Source: Parvularia atlantis (Eukaryota > Opisthokonta > Rotosphaerida). Taken from it: DNA of 27,981 nucleotides. Under the pieces are notes generated by a model. The model was given only the letters and a program-made list of their open reading frames with translations. It did not search any database and had not been told where the DNA came from. Shown piece by piece: positions 11,287 to 21,857 of the stretch. The stretch covers positions 1 to 27,981 of the forward strand of contig CALSCO010001967.1 of the NCBI GenBank assembly GCA_943704415.1. Direction: 5' to 3'. The translations under genes and the position numbers were made by a program. The first letter of the stretch is position 1. Each line of letters begins with the position of its first letter.

Positions 11287-14200
11287 GCCGGGCGCCTGCG
11301 CCCCCCGCCCGCGCCCGCCGAGCCGCCCGCGCGCCGCACCACGACGTGGCATGTGCAACGAACAGCTTCCGCCGCTGCCGACGACGACGGCGACGCGGCG
11401 CCGCTGCTGTGGGCCGCGCGGACGGGCGGCGGCCCGGTCGTCGCCGTCGTTGGCGCGCCGCACACGGCCGATCTCGCGCGGCGCACGGCGCGGCGGCTGC
11501 TGCGCACCCACCCGGACGTGCGCGTCGTGCTCGCGGGCGAAGGCGGCAACGAGGACGAAGACGAAGACGGCACGGAGCGGCTGCACCGCGCGCGCCGCCT
11601 CGGCCCCGACGCAGCCGCCGCCCTCGACGGCGCCGTGCTGCTCACCGGCGACTGGACCCGCGCGCGCTGCGCCCAGGACGTCGCCGCGTGCGCCGCCGCC
11701 TTCGACCACGGCGCCGCGCTGGCCGCCGCTATCGGGCCGCGCGCCTGGGCCGTCGCCGCCTCGGCCGACCACCCCGCGGCCGCCCGTGCCGAGCGCCGTC
11801 TGCGCGAGCAGCTCGGCGGCCGCGCGACGCTGCTCCGGCTGCCCGCCGGCGGGCTGTACGGCGCGCGCGACGACGTGCTGCAGGACGCCGACGCCGTCGC
11901 GTGGCTCGTGCACCAGCTGCTCACCCACCAGCCCGTGCCCGTCTTTGACGGTGGCAACGACGACGACGACGACGACGACGACGACGTCACGCGCCTCGTC
12001 GACCTGCTGCACGTCGACGACGCCGCCGACGCCCTCGCCCACGCCGCCGTACAGCGCCTGCACAGTCACGCCCCCACCAACGCGCTGGTCGCCGAGGCGC
12101 ACCACGTCCAGCCGCTCGCCTACAACGCGCTGGTGGCCTTCCTCGCCGACATCACCGGCTCGGCCTCGCCGCTGCAGCACCTGCCCGGCGCCGCGCCGTA
12201 CGACGCGTTCGTGGTCTGCACCGCGCTGCCCGTGCCCGGCGCCCAGCTCGACGGCTGGACGCCGCGCGTCGACTGGCGCGCGGGCCTGGCGCGGTTCGTG
12301 GCGCAGCTGCGCGCCGACGCCGTCGCGTACCTGCGCAACGTGCAGCGCGAACACTGCACGGGCTACAGCGAGCGACAGTTTGCGAGCCTGCTCGAGGCGC
12401 TCCCGCACTGGTGCGCGCGTTACCGCCCCGCGCTTGCTGCGCTGACAGCTGTGCGTGCCACAGCCCGTTCCACCTGGCCACCGGCGAATCGGACGAGCTG
12501 CTCACGCTGCAGGCCGCCAACTCGATCTACCTCTGCCGGCCGCGCATGTTTGCGGGCGAGGCGACGTTCATGAGCGACACGCTGTCGCCTGAGAGCGACC
12601 GGCCGCCGACGGTCTTCCGCGCCGTGCCTCAAGAGGGCTCCGACGCGCTCGCGCTCCAGCTCTGGCACAACGACGCGTGGCGCGTGGGCCTGGTGCCGCA
12701 GTGGGCCATTGTCACCGTCAACACGAGCTCGTACGACATCGATGCCCTGGTGACCCTGCTCATACATGTGTCCAACGAACGCAAGTCGCTCCAGACCTTC
12801 CGCCTGATGCCGTCGCCGGTGCGCCGCACGCTTTGCCCGCCCCGAGCGCCGCGCTCATTCGACCGCTCGCTCGCGGCCTGCAGCGCGCCAAGCGCTTTGC
12901 GATCGTGACCGCGAGCACCATCACCCCGGACAGCAAGCCGCTGAGCCTGCAGGCGCTGCCGCGCCCGGGCACGGTGCGCCAGAACATGCGCGCGATCGAG
13001 TGGGACGGCCAGTCGTTCCCGTTCACGTTCCAGATGCCGCTCGACGGGCGCCCGATGGACCCGCGCTGCCGCGCCGTGTTTGCGGAGGACCTGATCACAG
13101 ACGCGTTCCGCGCGCTGCCGCTCGACGACTCGCCGATGCTCGAGGACATGTGGCCGGGCGACGTGCGGCCGCCGCTGGTCTGCGTTCGTGTGGCCGCGGC
13201 CATCGAGCGCCTGTCGCGGCCGATTGCTAATGCGCGCGCCGTCTACCGCCCCGCCGGGACGCGCCTGACCGACGCGGATCTTGGGCACCCGACTCAGTGG
13301 GCGCTGCACGAGCTGCCGCCGTGCGAGAACGACTGCGCGCACCCGCTCGTCTGCGTCGATACGGGCCGGTGCCGCTGCGTGCAGGGGGCGTGCAGCCGCG
13401 ACCGGGCGTGGTGGGCGCGGTTTGAGCGCGGGCACGCCGGCGTGGACAAGGACGTCCGCGCGTGGACGTCGGGCGACCTCGTGGTGGCAATCACGGCGAC
13501 ACCGCTGCGCGAGCTGCTGCTGCCGGGCGCGCGCGCGCTGTGGCCGATGCGCCGCGAGCTGTGGCCGCGCGCGACCGTGGCGCCGTTCGGGCCGGATCTG
13601 GTGTGGCGCGACCGCAACCCAGGCTGCACCACGATCATCAGCAAGGACAGCTACACGGGCGACCACGTGCTGCTGGAGGGCTTCACGTTTGCGGCGTCGC
13701 TTTTGACGCTGCAGGAAGGCCACCACGCCGCGCCCGACCTGCTCGTGCTGCCGTTCTACCAGGGCTGCTACTTTCACCAGCTGAGCCTCAACCACCGCGT
13801 GGGCGGCCTGGCGGACGACGTCTTCTGGCCCGGGTTCTCGCGCAGCACGCTCGTGAAGCAGACGCCTCGCGACCGCATCGTGTGGCCGCTGATGCACGAC
13901 TGGGGCGCGTGCATGGCCTTCCGCTGGACGCAGTCGATGTGGGCGCGGCAGGACGTGCAAAAGCCATACATCCGCCCGTCGATCGCGATGCAGAACATGG
14001 GCGACTGGGACTCGGGTTGCTTCCTGCCGCACAAGGATGTGATTGTGCCGCCGCGGACGCCGTCGAGCGGCAGCCTGTTGCAGCACTTCCCTCTCACGCA
14101 CGCCCTGCCGACGGAGGCGCGGCCGTACTTTGCGCTCTTCCGCGGCTCGCTCTGGGGCACGGGCGTGGTCGCACGCACGCGCCTGTCAAACATGCAGCTC

Positions 14201-14683
14201 TTCCCGCGCACGGCCCACCGCAACCGCTTCGCCCACGACAAGCTGGACGACTACCCGGGCGTGCTAGGCCAGACGCAGTTTTGCATCGCGCCAGCCGGCG
14301 TCGTCACGTACTCGTTCCGCATGATGGACGCGGTCTACGCTGGATGCATCCCCGTTGTGACCTCCAACCGCACCCTGCACGGCTTCTTCGACATGCTCGA
14401 CTACACGCAGTTTGCCGTCTTTGTGCCCGAGGCGCGCCTGCTCGACATTGAGGACATTCTCCTCTCCATCAGCCCGGCGCAGAAGCAGCGCCTCCAGGTC
14501 AACTTGCTGCGCGTGCGCGAGCTGCTCATCTACGGCTTCCCCGACGCGGCGGACGAGCAGCGCCGGCTCCAGGCCTCTATCGAGCGTGGCGAAGCGGCCG
14601 ACATGCGCGACGTCGGGCCGCTCGAGATGACGCTTACGAACTTTGCCCTGCGCCTGCGCACCGAGTTCCCGCACAGCGTGTGA
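11221..14683 (+). CDS. Type II membrane protein: SDR/epimerase-like domain fused to GT47 exostosin
   Basis: Three exons (11221-12410, 12464-12818, 12884-14683) give 3345 bases, 1114 residues. An Arg-rich start and a run of leucines at about residues 6-26 form a signal anchor, predicting Golgi lumenal orientation. Residues about 70-315 read like an extended SDR/NAD-dependent epimerase: VVAVVGAPHTAD in the Rossmann position, LRLPAGGLYGARDD, PVPVFDGG and LLHVDDAADAL. The glycine motif is degenerate and no YxxxK is visible, so catalysis is doubtful. A nine-Asp run interrupts this domain. Residues about 400-650 match nothing I know. A Cys-rich EGF-like module (CENDCAHPLVC, CRCVQGAC) precedes the exostosin domain (about 700-1090), with RPYFALFRGS, FCIAPAGVVTYSFRMMDAV and GCIPVVTSN. 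The latter are GT47 hallmarks, implying sugar transfer to glycan or cell-wall polymers; donor and acceptor are unknown. Confidence 0.85.
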
Positions 14684-14944
14684 CAGACAGAGCAAGACTA
14701 GTGTTCTAGAGTGTACATACAGCACTGGCATCGCAGTCGCCCGCAGACGATGTTCCTTGTGTCGCAGGGCAGTGGCGAACGTCCAACAGCGCAGGCAGTG
14801 TGGATATGGATCACGGCGACCTAGATAACCTCGTTCGCCACGTGTGCGCCACGGCCGCGGCGTACTCGCTCGCACACAAGGTCAGCCGACGAATCGTCGT
14901 CAGCGAGGCGAGCTACTCTGCACAGTTTTCAGGCGCACTTGCGA
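14684..14944. other. Convergent 3' gap (exostosin-like gene / TERT)
   Basis: 261 bases between two facing stop codons. Composition is less GC-rich than the exostosin gene. A 52-codon plus-strand frame (14806-14964) crosses into the TERT 3' end but has no recognisable family. No repeat or RNA gene was identified. Confidence 0.5.
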
Positions 14945-17900
14945 TCACACAAACAATACACTGAGCCTGCTCAAGGCGTTCTGCTCCATGAGCAAAAAGT
15001 CTGGGCTCCAGTGCGACGGCTTGGGCGACGTCTGCTTGCTGAGCCACGTCAATGTGTTGCGCAACTCCTGCGCCGGTCGACGCTCAAGTGCCAGCTGAAA
15101 GCCACGCAAGCCAATCCTGCAACGATTTGTGTGAGCCACACTGCGGTCGCTGAAGGAGAACACGCACCATCGCAACATCTCCGTGCCAAGTGCAGGCGAT
15201 ACAGCAGCTCGCGGAGAGTCGGCCAGGAGGCGAAAGAAGCGGCTTTGCAGCAGCAGCGCGTGCTGATTGACGGCGTTTGAGATGGTGTCTGCACATTGGC
15301 CAAAGTCAGTTGACGCCTTGCGCAGACGTTGTCCACACCTTGCACAAACGTGCTCTGCGGACGGAAGCCACGCCGACGCGCCTCACGCAACCCAGCGAAA
15401 AACTTGCACGCGCACAGCAGCATGTTCTCGAGCGCGTTCTGGAGCACGATGCCGGCCTCGTTGAGCGTCGCGTCTACAAAGACGGCGTGCGTCCCGGGCT
15501 TCATGTTGCTGCGCACTCAGCGTCATCAGTCACAAACGTGTGCCTGCAATGCGCGTACAAGATGGTGCCATTGCGCAGTCCCGCGCCGATGTGAGCTGCC
15601 GTCAGCGTGAGTGAATCCTCGACGTCTGTGCAGTCCTTCGTCAGCACGGTGTACGCAGCTGCAGCACATACTGATACAGGCGAGCCGCGACCAGTCGTGT
15701 CGCACGTTGAGCTGTTGATCGAGCAGCAGGCCGATCCATGGAAAGCCGCTGCACAGTCACATCAGGTGCATGTTCGCCGCGCGTGAATCGCACCCTGGCT
15801 CTGATTGTGGCACTGCCAGCGCGCCGTCGATGACCATCGGGAAGTTTGCAAGCGTCTGCACATTCGCATGTTGAGCAGTCACGTTATGCGTTCATGCGTG
15901 CGCACCTTGGCCGGGTTGACGGAAAAGCCGTACTGGGGGAAGCCTCGGACGAGCGTGCGCAGGAGTTTTTCGACGCGCTCGCGGCGCGGGCTGATGAAGA
16001 TGTAGTCGTCCACGAAACGCTGTAGCAACTGCGCGACCGTGCGAATCAGCGCCGAGCAGCAGTTTTGGCCGCGTGCACGCGCCTCGTCCGGCTCACTCAG
16101 GTACTCGGCCAGGTGCCGTGTCTCTAGTTCGCCGTAGTAGAAGCTGTGTCTTCAGTGAGCGTGTCTGCACACTGCGGATGAGCCACGCACCTGCACAGCA
16201 GCGTCGACACTTTCGAGCCTTGCGCGACTCCCTCGCGCTGGCGGTAGAGTTGCGAGCCGATCTGCGCGTGTGTCTCGTGAGCTTCGCAGCTGTAATATCG
16301 TGTGTGCAAACCTTGACCATGTTGTAGCGGATGTGGTCCTGCAGCACCCTGAGGATGTTGCGGGTCGACTCGATGCGCGGCACACCCGCTCCGACGATGA
16401 CGGTGCCACGCAGCGACCCCGCGATCAGACTTGCCAGGTCAGGCAGGCCTTGCGCGGCAGCGTCAGACGAGCAGCGATAAACGACGCATAGGCCTACGCA
16501 CTGCGCAGGAAGGTGCCGGGCATGTCGACCGACGAGGCGCACTGACCGAACAAGCGCCGTGTGACGGCGCCGCGCGTCTGCAGCAGGCAGTACTTGCTGA
16601 TGGCGTACTCACTCTGGGCGTTCGCGCCAAATTGAGCACAACAGCCTGCAGTGTGTGCGATTGTGGCACATACCTGGCGCAGGACGAGGCGCATGATGTC
16701 GAGCAGCTTCTCCTGCTTGATCGAGTCAAACGAGCTCTTGACGTCGGCCGCGGCGATGTACAGCGGCTGGCCGAGCAGGCCGCTGCGACTCTGGGTGAGT
16801 GCGCTTGCAAGCTGACCAGACTGCACGCGCACCGTTCACGCAGCGTGTGCTTGAAGCTGCGCAGGCGGACGTGTACGTCGTGCATGCCGAAGACGGACGC
16901 GCCGAGCAGGGCGGGCAGCCGATCCTGCGAGCACGTTCAGCAATAGTGGCGAGCGATCGTTGCGCGTACCTTCTCCATGTTGAGCGCGCAGAAGACAGTG
17001 GCGAGGCGTGTGTTGATGGACGGGAGGCACGTGCGCGCCCCGGCCAGCTGGCTGACGCGCTGGGCCCATGCGCTCGGGCGGGCGTCGCCATCGTCCTCGA
17101 GCCAGTCGCGCGGCAGCTGCAGGGCCCGCAGACGCAGTTCCTGCATTTGTGTGTTCAGTAACGCTGGCAGCGCGAGGCGGAGGTCGCAGCACCGTGAGCG
17201 GCTGACGACGGGCGAGGTTGACGATGAGGCGGAGGCCGCCGTGCTTGGGCACGAGGCGCACTTCCGAGAAACCGACGTTCTTGGTGGCGAAGATCTCCTG
17301 TGCGGCTTTCTGTGGCCGACGATGAGGTACGGCCCAACAAGAGAGCGGCGTGCGCACCCTCGACGTCGGCACGAGCTGCGCGCTGCGGACAAGCTCGCCG
17401 GCCTTGAGCGCGGCCATCTGCCGCCAGAGCTCGTGGCGGAAGTAAAAGACGCGGTTGCGGTACGACGTTGTCTCGGTCACGTAGAAACACGTCTGCGGCG
17501 CGGCTTAGAGGTGTGAAGTTGTGGCGCAGTGCGGCACCTTGAGCAACGGCACGACGTAGTCGTCCAGCAGCCACCGAACGAACGCGCGCATGGCCTCGGC
17601 TGCCGCTTGCTGGTACGACGGCGGCTGCGGCTGCATGCTGGCGGTCTGCTTCGAGACCCAGGCGCACTCGCTCAGCTGCGGTCGACGGCGCGTGAGACGT
17701 GCACAGGCTGCACGCGCACAACGCACGCGCAGGCCGCGGCAAAAGTCGTTGACGATCATTGTCTCGTTGCGGCGCAAGGCGACAAAAACGCGCAGGGCTG
17801 CAGCGGGTGTGGCTCAGCGGGCTGTGGCAGCAGAGGTATGAGCATGCGCACCGTCGTTGAATTTGCGGTGGTTGTGCTTCGAGCCGAGCAGCGCTGCCGG

Positions 17901-19039
17901 GACGACGCGGCGCAGGACGGCCCTAAGGAACGCGTCGACCTGCACTAGCCGTGCGTGAGAGCGCTGCTTGTCCGTCCAGCACATGCCGCACCTGCTCGTG
18001 CGTCGCGTGCAGCTGGAGCAGGCCGCGCACGTGGGTGTCGCGCAGGCTCTCGCGTGGCAGCTGTGTGCGCGGAGCAGGTCAGGGCAAGCGGCTTGCAGCG
18101 TGCAGGCGCGACGCACAGGGCAGTGGCGGTCGAGCAGGACGCGGTAGTTGGTGGTGCGCTGGCGGTCGATGAGCTGTTGCAGCAGCGGCGCGCACGCCTG
18201 CCAGCGCCAGCCGAGCCGGTGCAGCCCGCGCTTGCCGTCGCTGGCGATGGCGCGTGCGAGGTCGGGGCCGGTGACGGTCTTGTCGCGGCAGCGCAGGACG
18301 TCTGTGCGCGCACACGTCAGAAGCAGGGCCGCTGCGCGCTGTGCTGGGCGCACGGTCGCGCGGCAGGCCGGCGAGGACGCGCGGCGGGGCGGCAGGATCG
18401 CCACCGGCGCGGACGAGGGCGGGCCGGCCGTAGAAGAGGCGCACGCGCGAGATGGCGGCCGGCTGCGCGGGCTTGGCGGCGGCGGCGTTGGCGGCGACCG
18501 CGTTGAACAGCGCGGGCCCTGGGCGCGGAGTGCGGATGAGGACGCCTGTGTGCGGCGTGCGGACGTGAGCGCACCGGTCAGCTGATGCAGGTTGCGGCGC
18601 TCGAGGCGGCGCAAGAGCGTGCGCTCGGTCAGCAGGTGGCGCAGGGCGTCGGGGCCGATGCTGCGCGGCGCTGCGTGAGTTTGGAGGCGGACGTGAGGGG
18701 CGCGGGCGCGCACCGTCGATGCAGCTGGACCCATGGCGCGCTCTTGAGCTCGGCGACTAGCGCGCTGCCTGCGCCGCGGACGAGGTGCTGCCGCACGAGC
18801 ACGTTCTCGGAGCGCAGACGGGCGTCGCGCACAGCGAGGTCGCGCACGGCCGCGTCGACGAGGGCCGCGTGCGCGCTGCTGTCGACGGCCGGCGCGAGCA
18901 CGGCGGCGGGCAGGGCCGGTGCGTCTGCCGCGGCGGTGATGACGAGCGTCGCGTCGAGCAGGTGCTGCAGCGCGTCGTCGTCGTCGTCCGATGGCGCGAG
19001 GCCGAGGAGCGTGCGGAGGGGCTGCGTGGGCGGCAGCAT
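14945..19039 (-). CDS. TERT: Telomerase reverse transcriptase
   Basis: Catalytic subunit of telomerase, copying the telomerase RNA template onto chromosome ends. By my splicing, 22 exons give 3024 bases, 1007 residues; all 21 introns are GT-AG, 45-60 nt. In order: TEN-like region (1-150) with SENVLVRQHL; QFP/GQ region with FYGRPALV and NYRVLLDRHCP (about 225-258); LRRVVPAALLGSKHNHRKF and VFVALRRNETMIVNDFCRGL (CP, about 283-330); T motif CFYVTETTSYRNRVFYF (378-394); motifs 1/2 VRLVPKHGGLRLIVNL; motif A with Asp561 (DVKSSFD); motif B' GVAQGSKVSTLLCS (678-691); motif C FVDDY (734-738, 16002-16016), giving the catalytic Asp pair; motif D GFPQYGFSVNPAKT; motif E GGFPWIGLLLD (791-801); and a C-terminal thumb. 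All three catalytic Asp are present. The start at 19039 matches the family's N-terminus; the frame is open further upstream but has no ATG. Divergent from NAP1. Confidence 0.93.
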
Positions 19040-19666
19040 GGGCTGGGGCGCGGTTCTGACCCGGCCTCCGGACGGAGTCCACTCGGAGGTGGCAACGTGG
19101 TTCTTGGCCGGACGCGGAGGGCTGGCAGCTGGGGAGTCGATGCGGTTCTCCGGTCGGAGTTCGGACTGTGGACTCGCGCTGGGCGTGTGCTGGGACTGGT
19201 GTGGGTGCGGATCGTGCTTGGCACACGGTCTGGCTGTGGGACTTGCTCGTCGTGCGCGCTGGTGTGGCTGAGATAGTACGGTGCTGATCAGCACGTCGTC
19301 CCGCTACCTCTGTGCCGCGTCGGCTGATGCTCGTCGTTCCGCTACCTCTGTGCCGCGTCGGCTGATGCTGATCAGCTCGTCGTCCCGCTACCCCTGCGCG
19401 GATCTGTGCCGCGGCCAGAGTACAGACGCGCGCCACGCCGCCACACCTGTGCGCTCACTGCTTACACACACTCGAGGGGCACGGCGCGACCACGTGGCGC
19501 GGCGCCACTTTCGTCGCCTCGGCGCCCTTCTCACGTCCGTCCGTCCCGCTCGGCCCGCTCGGCCCGCTCGCCCCACCACCCCCCACCACCCCGTCCACGC
19601 ACGCACGCACGCACTCACCGCACGCACACGCACACGCACCACCCGCAACAACAGCACACGCGCTGC
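19040..19666. promoter_or_regulatory. Shared upstream region of TERT and NAP1
   Basis: 627 bases separate the divergent TERT and NAP1 start codons. The TERT frame stays open to about 19294 without an ATG, so an extra 5' exon cannot be excluded. The centre holds the 38-40 bp minisatellite, and the NAP1 side is C-rich (CCACC and GCAC runs) without a TATA-like box. Promoter function for both genes is inferred from their orientation. Confidence 0.5.
19283..19400. repeat. 38-40 bp minisatellite between TERT and NAP1
   Basis: Three head-to-tail units start near 19284, 19323 and 19362. Units 1 and 2 share CCGCTACCTCTGTGCCGCGT exactly, and unit 3 is diverged in its second half. Units 1 and 3 contain the palindrome CTGATCAG. 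The array sits in the middle of the divergent promoter region. Confidence 0.85.
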
Positions 19667-21691
19667 ATGGCCGGCAAGCAACCCGCCCAGCACGCCAACA
19701 AGCACACGCCCAGCAAGCCCCTCGCCGTGCCCGCGCCCGCCAACGCCCCCGCCTTCGCCGCCAGCACCGCCACCAGCGCCGGCAGCAGCGGCAGCAGCAG
19801 CAGCGCCGCGCCCCGCGTCCCGCCCACGCCCCAGAACACGCCCGTCGTCCCCGCGCCCATCCGCGCCGCCGTCAGCAGCAGCAGCACCGCCGCCGGCACC
19901 GCCCCCGCATCCACCAGCACCAGCAGCCCCCGCGCCATGGGCAAGAACAAGGGCGGCAAGGCCGGCGCCAAGGCCGCGCACCGCCACGACGACGACAACG
20001 AGGACGAGGACGACACGCTCGACGAGGCCAACATGCAGCAGCTACTGCAGCGCAACCCAGACCTGGCCGCGGCCATCCAAGTGCGCTCCTGCCCCCCCCG
20101 CCTTGCCGTCCGTCGTCCGCGCTCTCACCCGCAACGCATCCGCAGAGCAAGCTGTCGGAGCTCACCGGCCTTGGCCCCGCCCTCGCGCTTGCCCCCGAGG
20201 TCAAGCGTCGCCTCAAGGCCCTCAAGAACCTGCACGGCACCCACGCCCAGCTCGAGGCCGAGTTCCGCCAGGAGCTGCTCGCGCTCGAGCGCAAGTTCCA
20301 CGAAAAGTACGAGCCGCTGTACGCCAAGGTGCGGCGCGCCTGCCCGCTGCCTGAATGCGCTCTCACACGGCGCACGCACCCAGCGCGCCAAGATCGTCGC
20401 CGGCGAGGTCGAGCCGACCGATGCCGAGTGCGAGCGCGAGGACAGCGACATCGAGGAGGCACGTCGGCGCCCCGTGCGCGCACGCCCCCCTCCGCTGACG
20501 AGCGCGCGGCGCAGGTTCTCCAGGCCGCGACAATCCAGGAGGTGGACGACAACGAGAAGCCCCTCAATCCGCCGTCCAAGGGTGCGCGACATGCTCCGCG
20601 CTCGCCAGTCCGCCCCCCGCTGAGCACGCGGCGGTGCGCAGGCATCCCCAACTTCTGGCTGACGGCGCTGCGCAACCACCCGATGGTCGCCGAGCTGATC
20701 ACCGAGGCCGACGAGCCCGCGCTGTCGCAGCTGGTCGACGTCACGCTCAGCTACACCGCCGACAACCTGGTGCGCGCACAAAGCTGCGACCCGGCGCGGG
20801 CGCCTGCCTGACGCGCGCGCGGGACACGCGCAGGGCTTCACGCTCGGCTTCGTCTTTGCCGAGAACGAGTTTTTCACAAACAAGGTCCTGACCAAGTCGT
20901 ACTACATGCAGAACAACGTCGGCGCCGAGTACGACGACCTGATCTACTCGAGCTCGGAGGGGTGCGTTGCTGGCGCTGTGCGTGGCGGCTCGGCGCGGCG
21001 CTGACGCCTGGCTGCAGCTGCACGATCGATTGGAAGCCGAACAAGAATCTGACGGTCAAGGTCGAGACGAAGAAGCAGCGGCACAAGGGTAGCAAGAAGG
21101 TCCGCGTCGTCAAGCGCGAGGTGCCCACGCCGAGCTTCTTCCGCTTCTTCTCGCCGCCCAAGATGCCGTCGCGCGCCGAGGGCCAGGAGCAGCAGGACGA
21201 CGACGAGGACGAGGGATGCGCGTGCTTGCGGGGTGCAGAGAAGGGCGGCGCCTAACGCAGGGCGCGCGCGCGCAGGTCGACCCCGAGGTGGAGGAGTCGC
21301 TCGAGCAGGACTTTGAGATCGGCGAGGTGATCAAGTCGCGCATCATCCAGCACGCGGTCGACTGGTTCACCGGCAAGGCGCTCGAGAACTACGACGAGCA
21401 GGTGTGCCTGGGCGCGGTGCACAACCTTGCGCGTGAGGTGCTCACCGTGCGCCGGCTGCAGTACGACGACGACTACGACGACGAGGGTATGCACGACGAG
21501 GACGACGACGGCGGCGAGGACGACGACGAGGACGACGAGGACGATGGCCCCGCGCCCGCGGCCAACCCGAGTGCGACCAAGGCACGCTGTGCGCCCGTGC
21601 GCGGCCGCGGCGTGCGTTCGTGCACATGCTGACACGCGCTTGTGAGCGCGCGGCGCAGCCCGGCGATAAGGCCGAGTGCCAACAACAATAA
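19667..21691 (+). CDS. NAP1: Nucleosome assembly protein 1
   Basis: Histone H2A-H2B chaperone that shuttles histones and assembles nucleosomes (family knowledge). About nine exons give roughly 521 residues. The conserved core is clear: LERKFHEKYEPLYAKRAKIV (dimerisation helix), GIPNFWLTALRNHPMVAELI, GFTLGFVFAENEFFTNKVLTKSYYM, CTIDWKPNKNLTVKVETKKQ, TPSFFRFFSPPKMP, IGEVIKSRIIQHAVDWFTGKA and an Asp/Glu-rich tail. A final intron (21597-21658) joins the tail to PGDKAECQQQ, ending CQQQ like the CKQQ CaaX-type end of animal NAP1L1. Without that intron the protein would end in an unrelated sequence. Residues 1 to about 100 are a Pro/Ala/Ser-rich extension before MGKNKGGKAG, so translation may instead start at that second ATG (19938). 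One junction near 21220-21275 lacks a usable GT and seems to be GC-AG. Confidence 0.93.
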
Positions 21692-21857
21692 GCGCGGCGT
21701 GTTTTGCTTTCCCTTGCGCGCACGGCGCTGCTTTGTGAGAATCCCCCCGTTTTGCGTTTTCGTCTCTGTCTTTCCGTCCCCGCATCGTCCGTGGCTGTCT
21801 CGCGCGTGTGCACATGTGACAAACAGCCGGTGGCCCCAAAATGTGCACGCTCGCTGC

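Noticed and set aside
10668-11990. 440-codon minus-strand frame opposite MTHFR and the exostosin gene
   Set aside because: It is low-complexity Ser/Arg/Ala sequence produced by the complement of the repeat and GC-rich codons, with no family resemblance.
12629-14101. 490-codon minus-strand frame opposite the GT47 domain
   Set aside because: It lacks motifs and lies entirely opposite a strongly conserved exostosin exon.
15900-17480. Reverse-transcriptase motifs suggesting a retrotransposon
   Set aside because: The T and CP motifs, TEN-like region, VDD in motif C and thumb all match TERT. There are no endonuclease, integrase, terminal repeats or target duplications, and the coding region is broken by ordinary host introns.
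18546-18574. 29-nt TERT intron ending at the first CACACAG
   Set aside because: Too short. The next acceptor gives a 56-nt intron and keeps the frame (GPALFNAV), matching the other introns.
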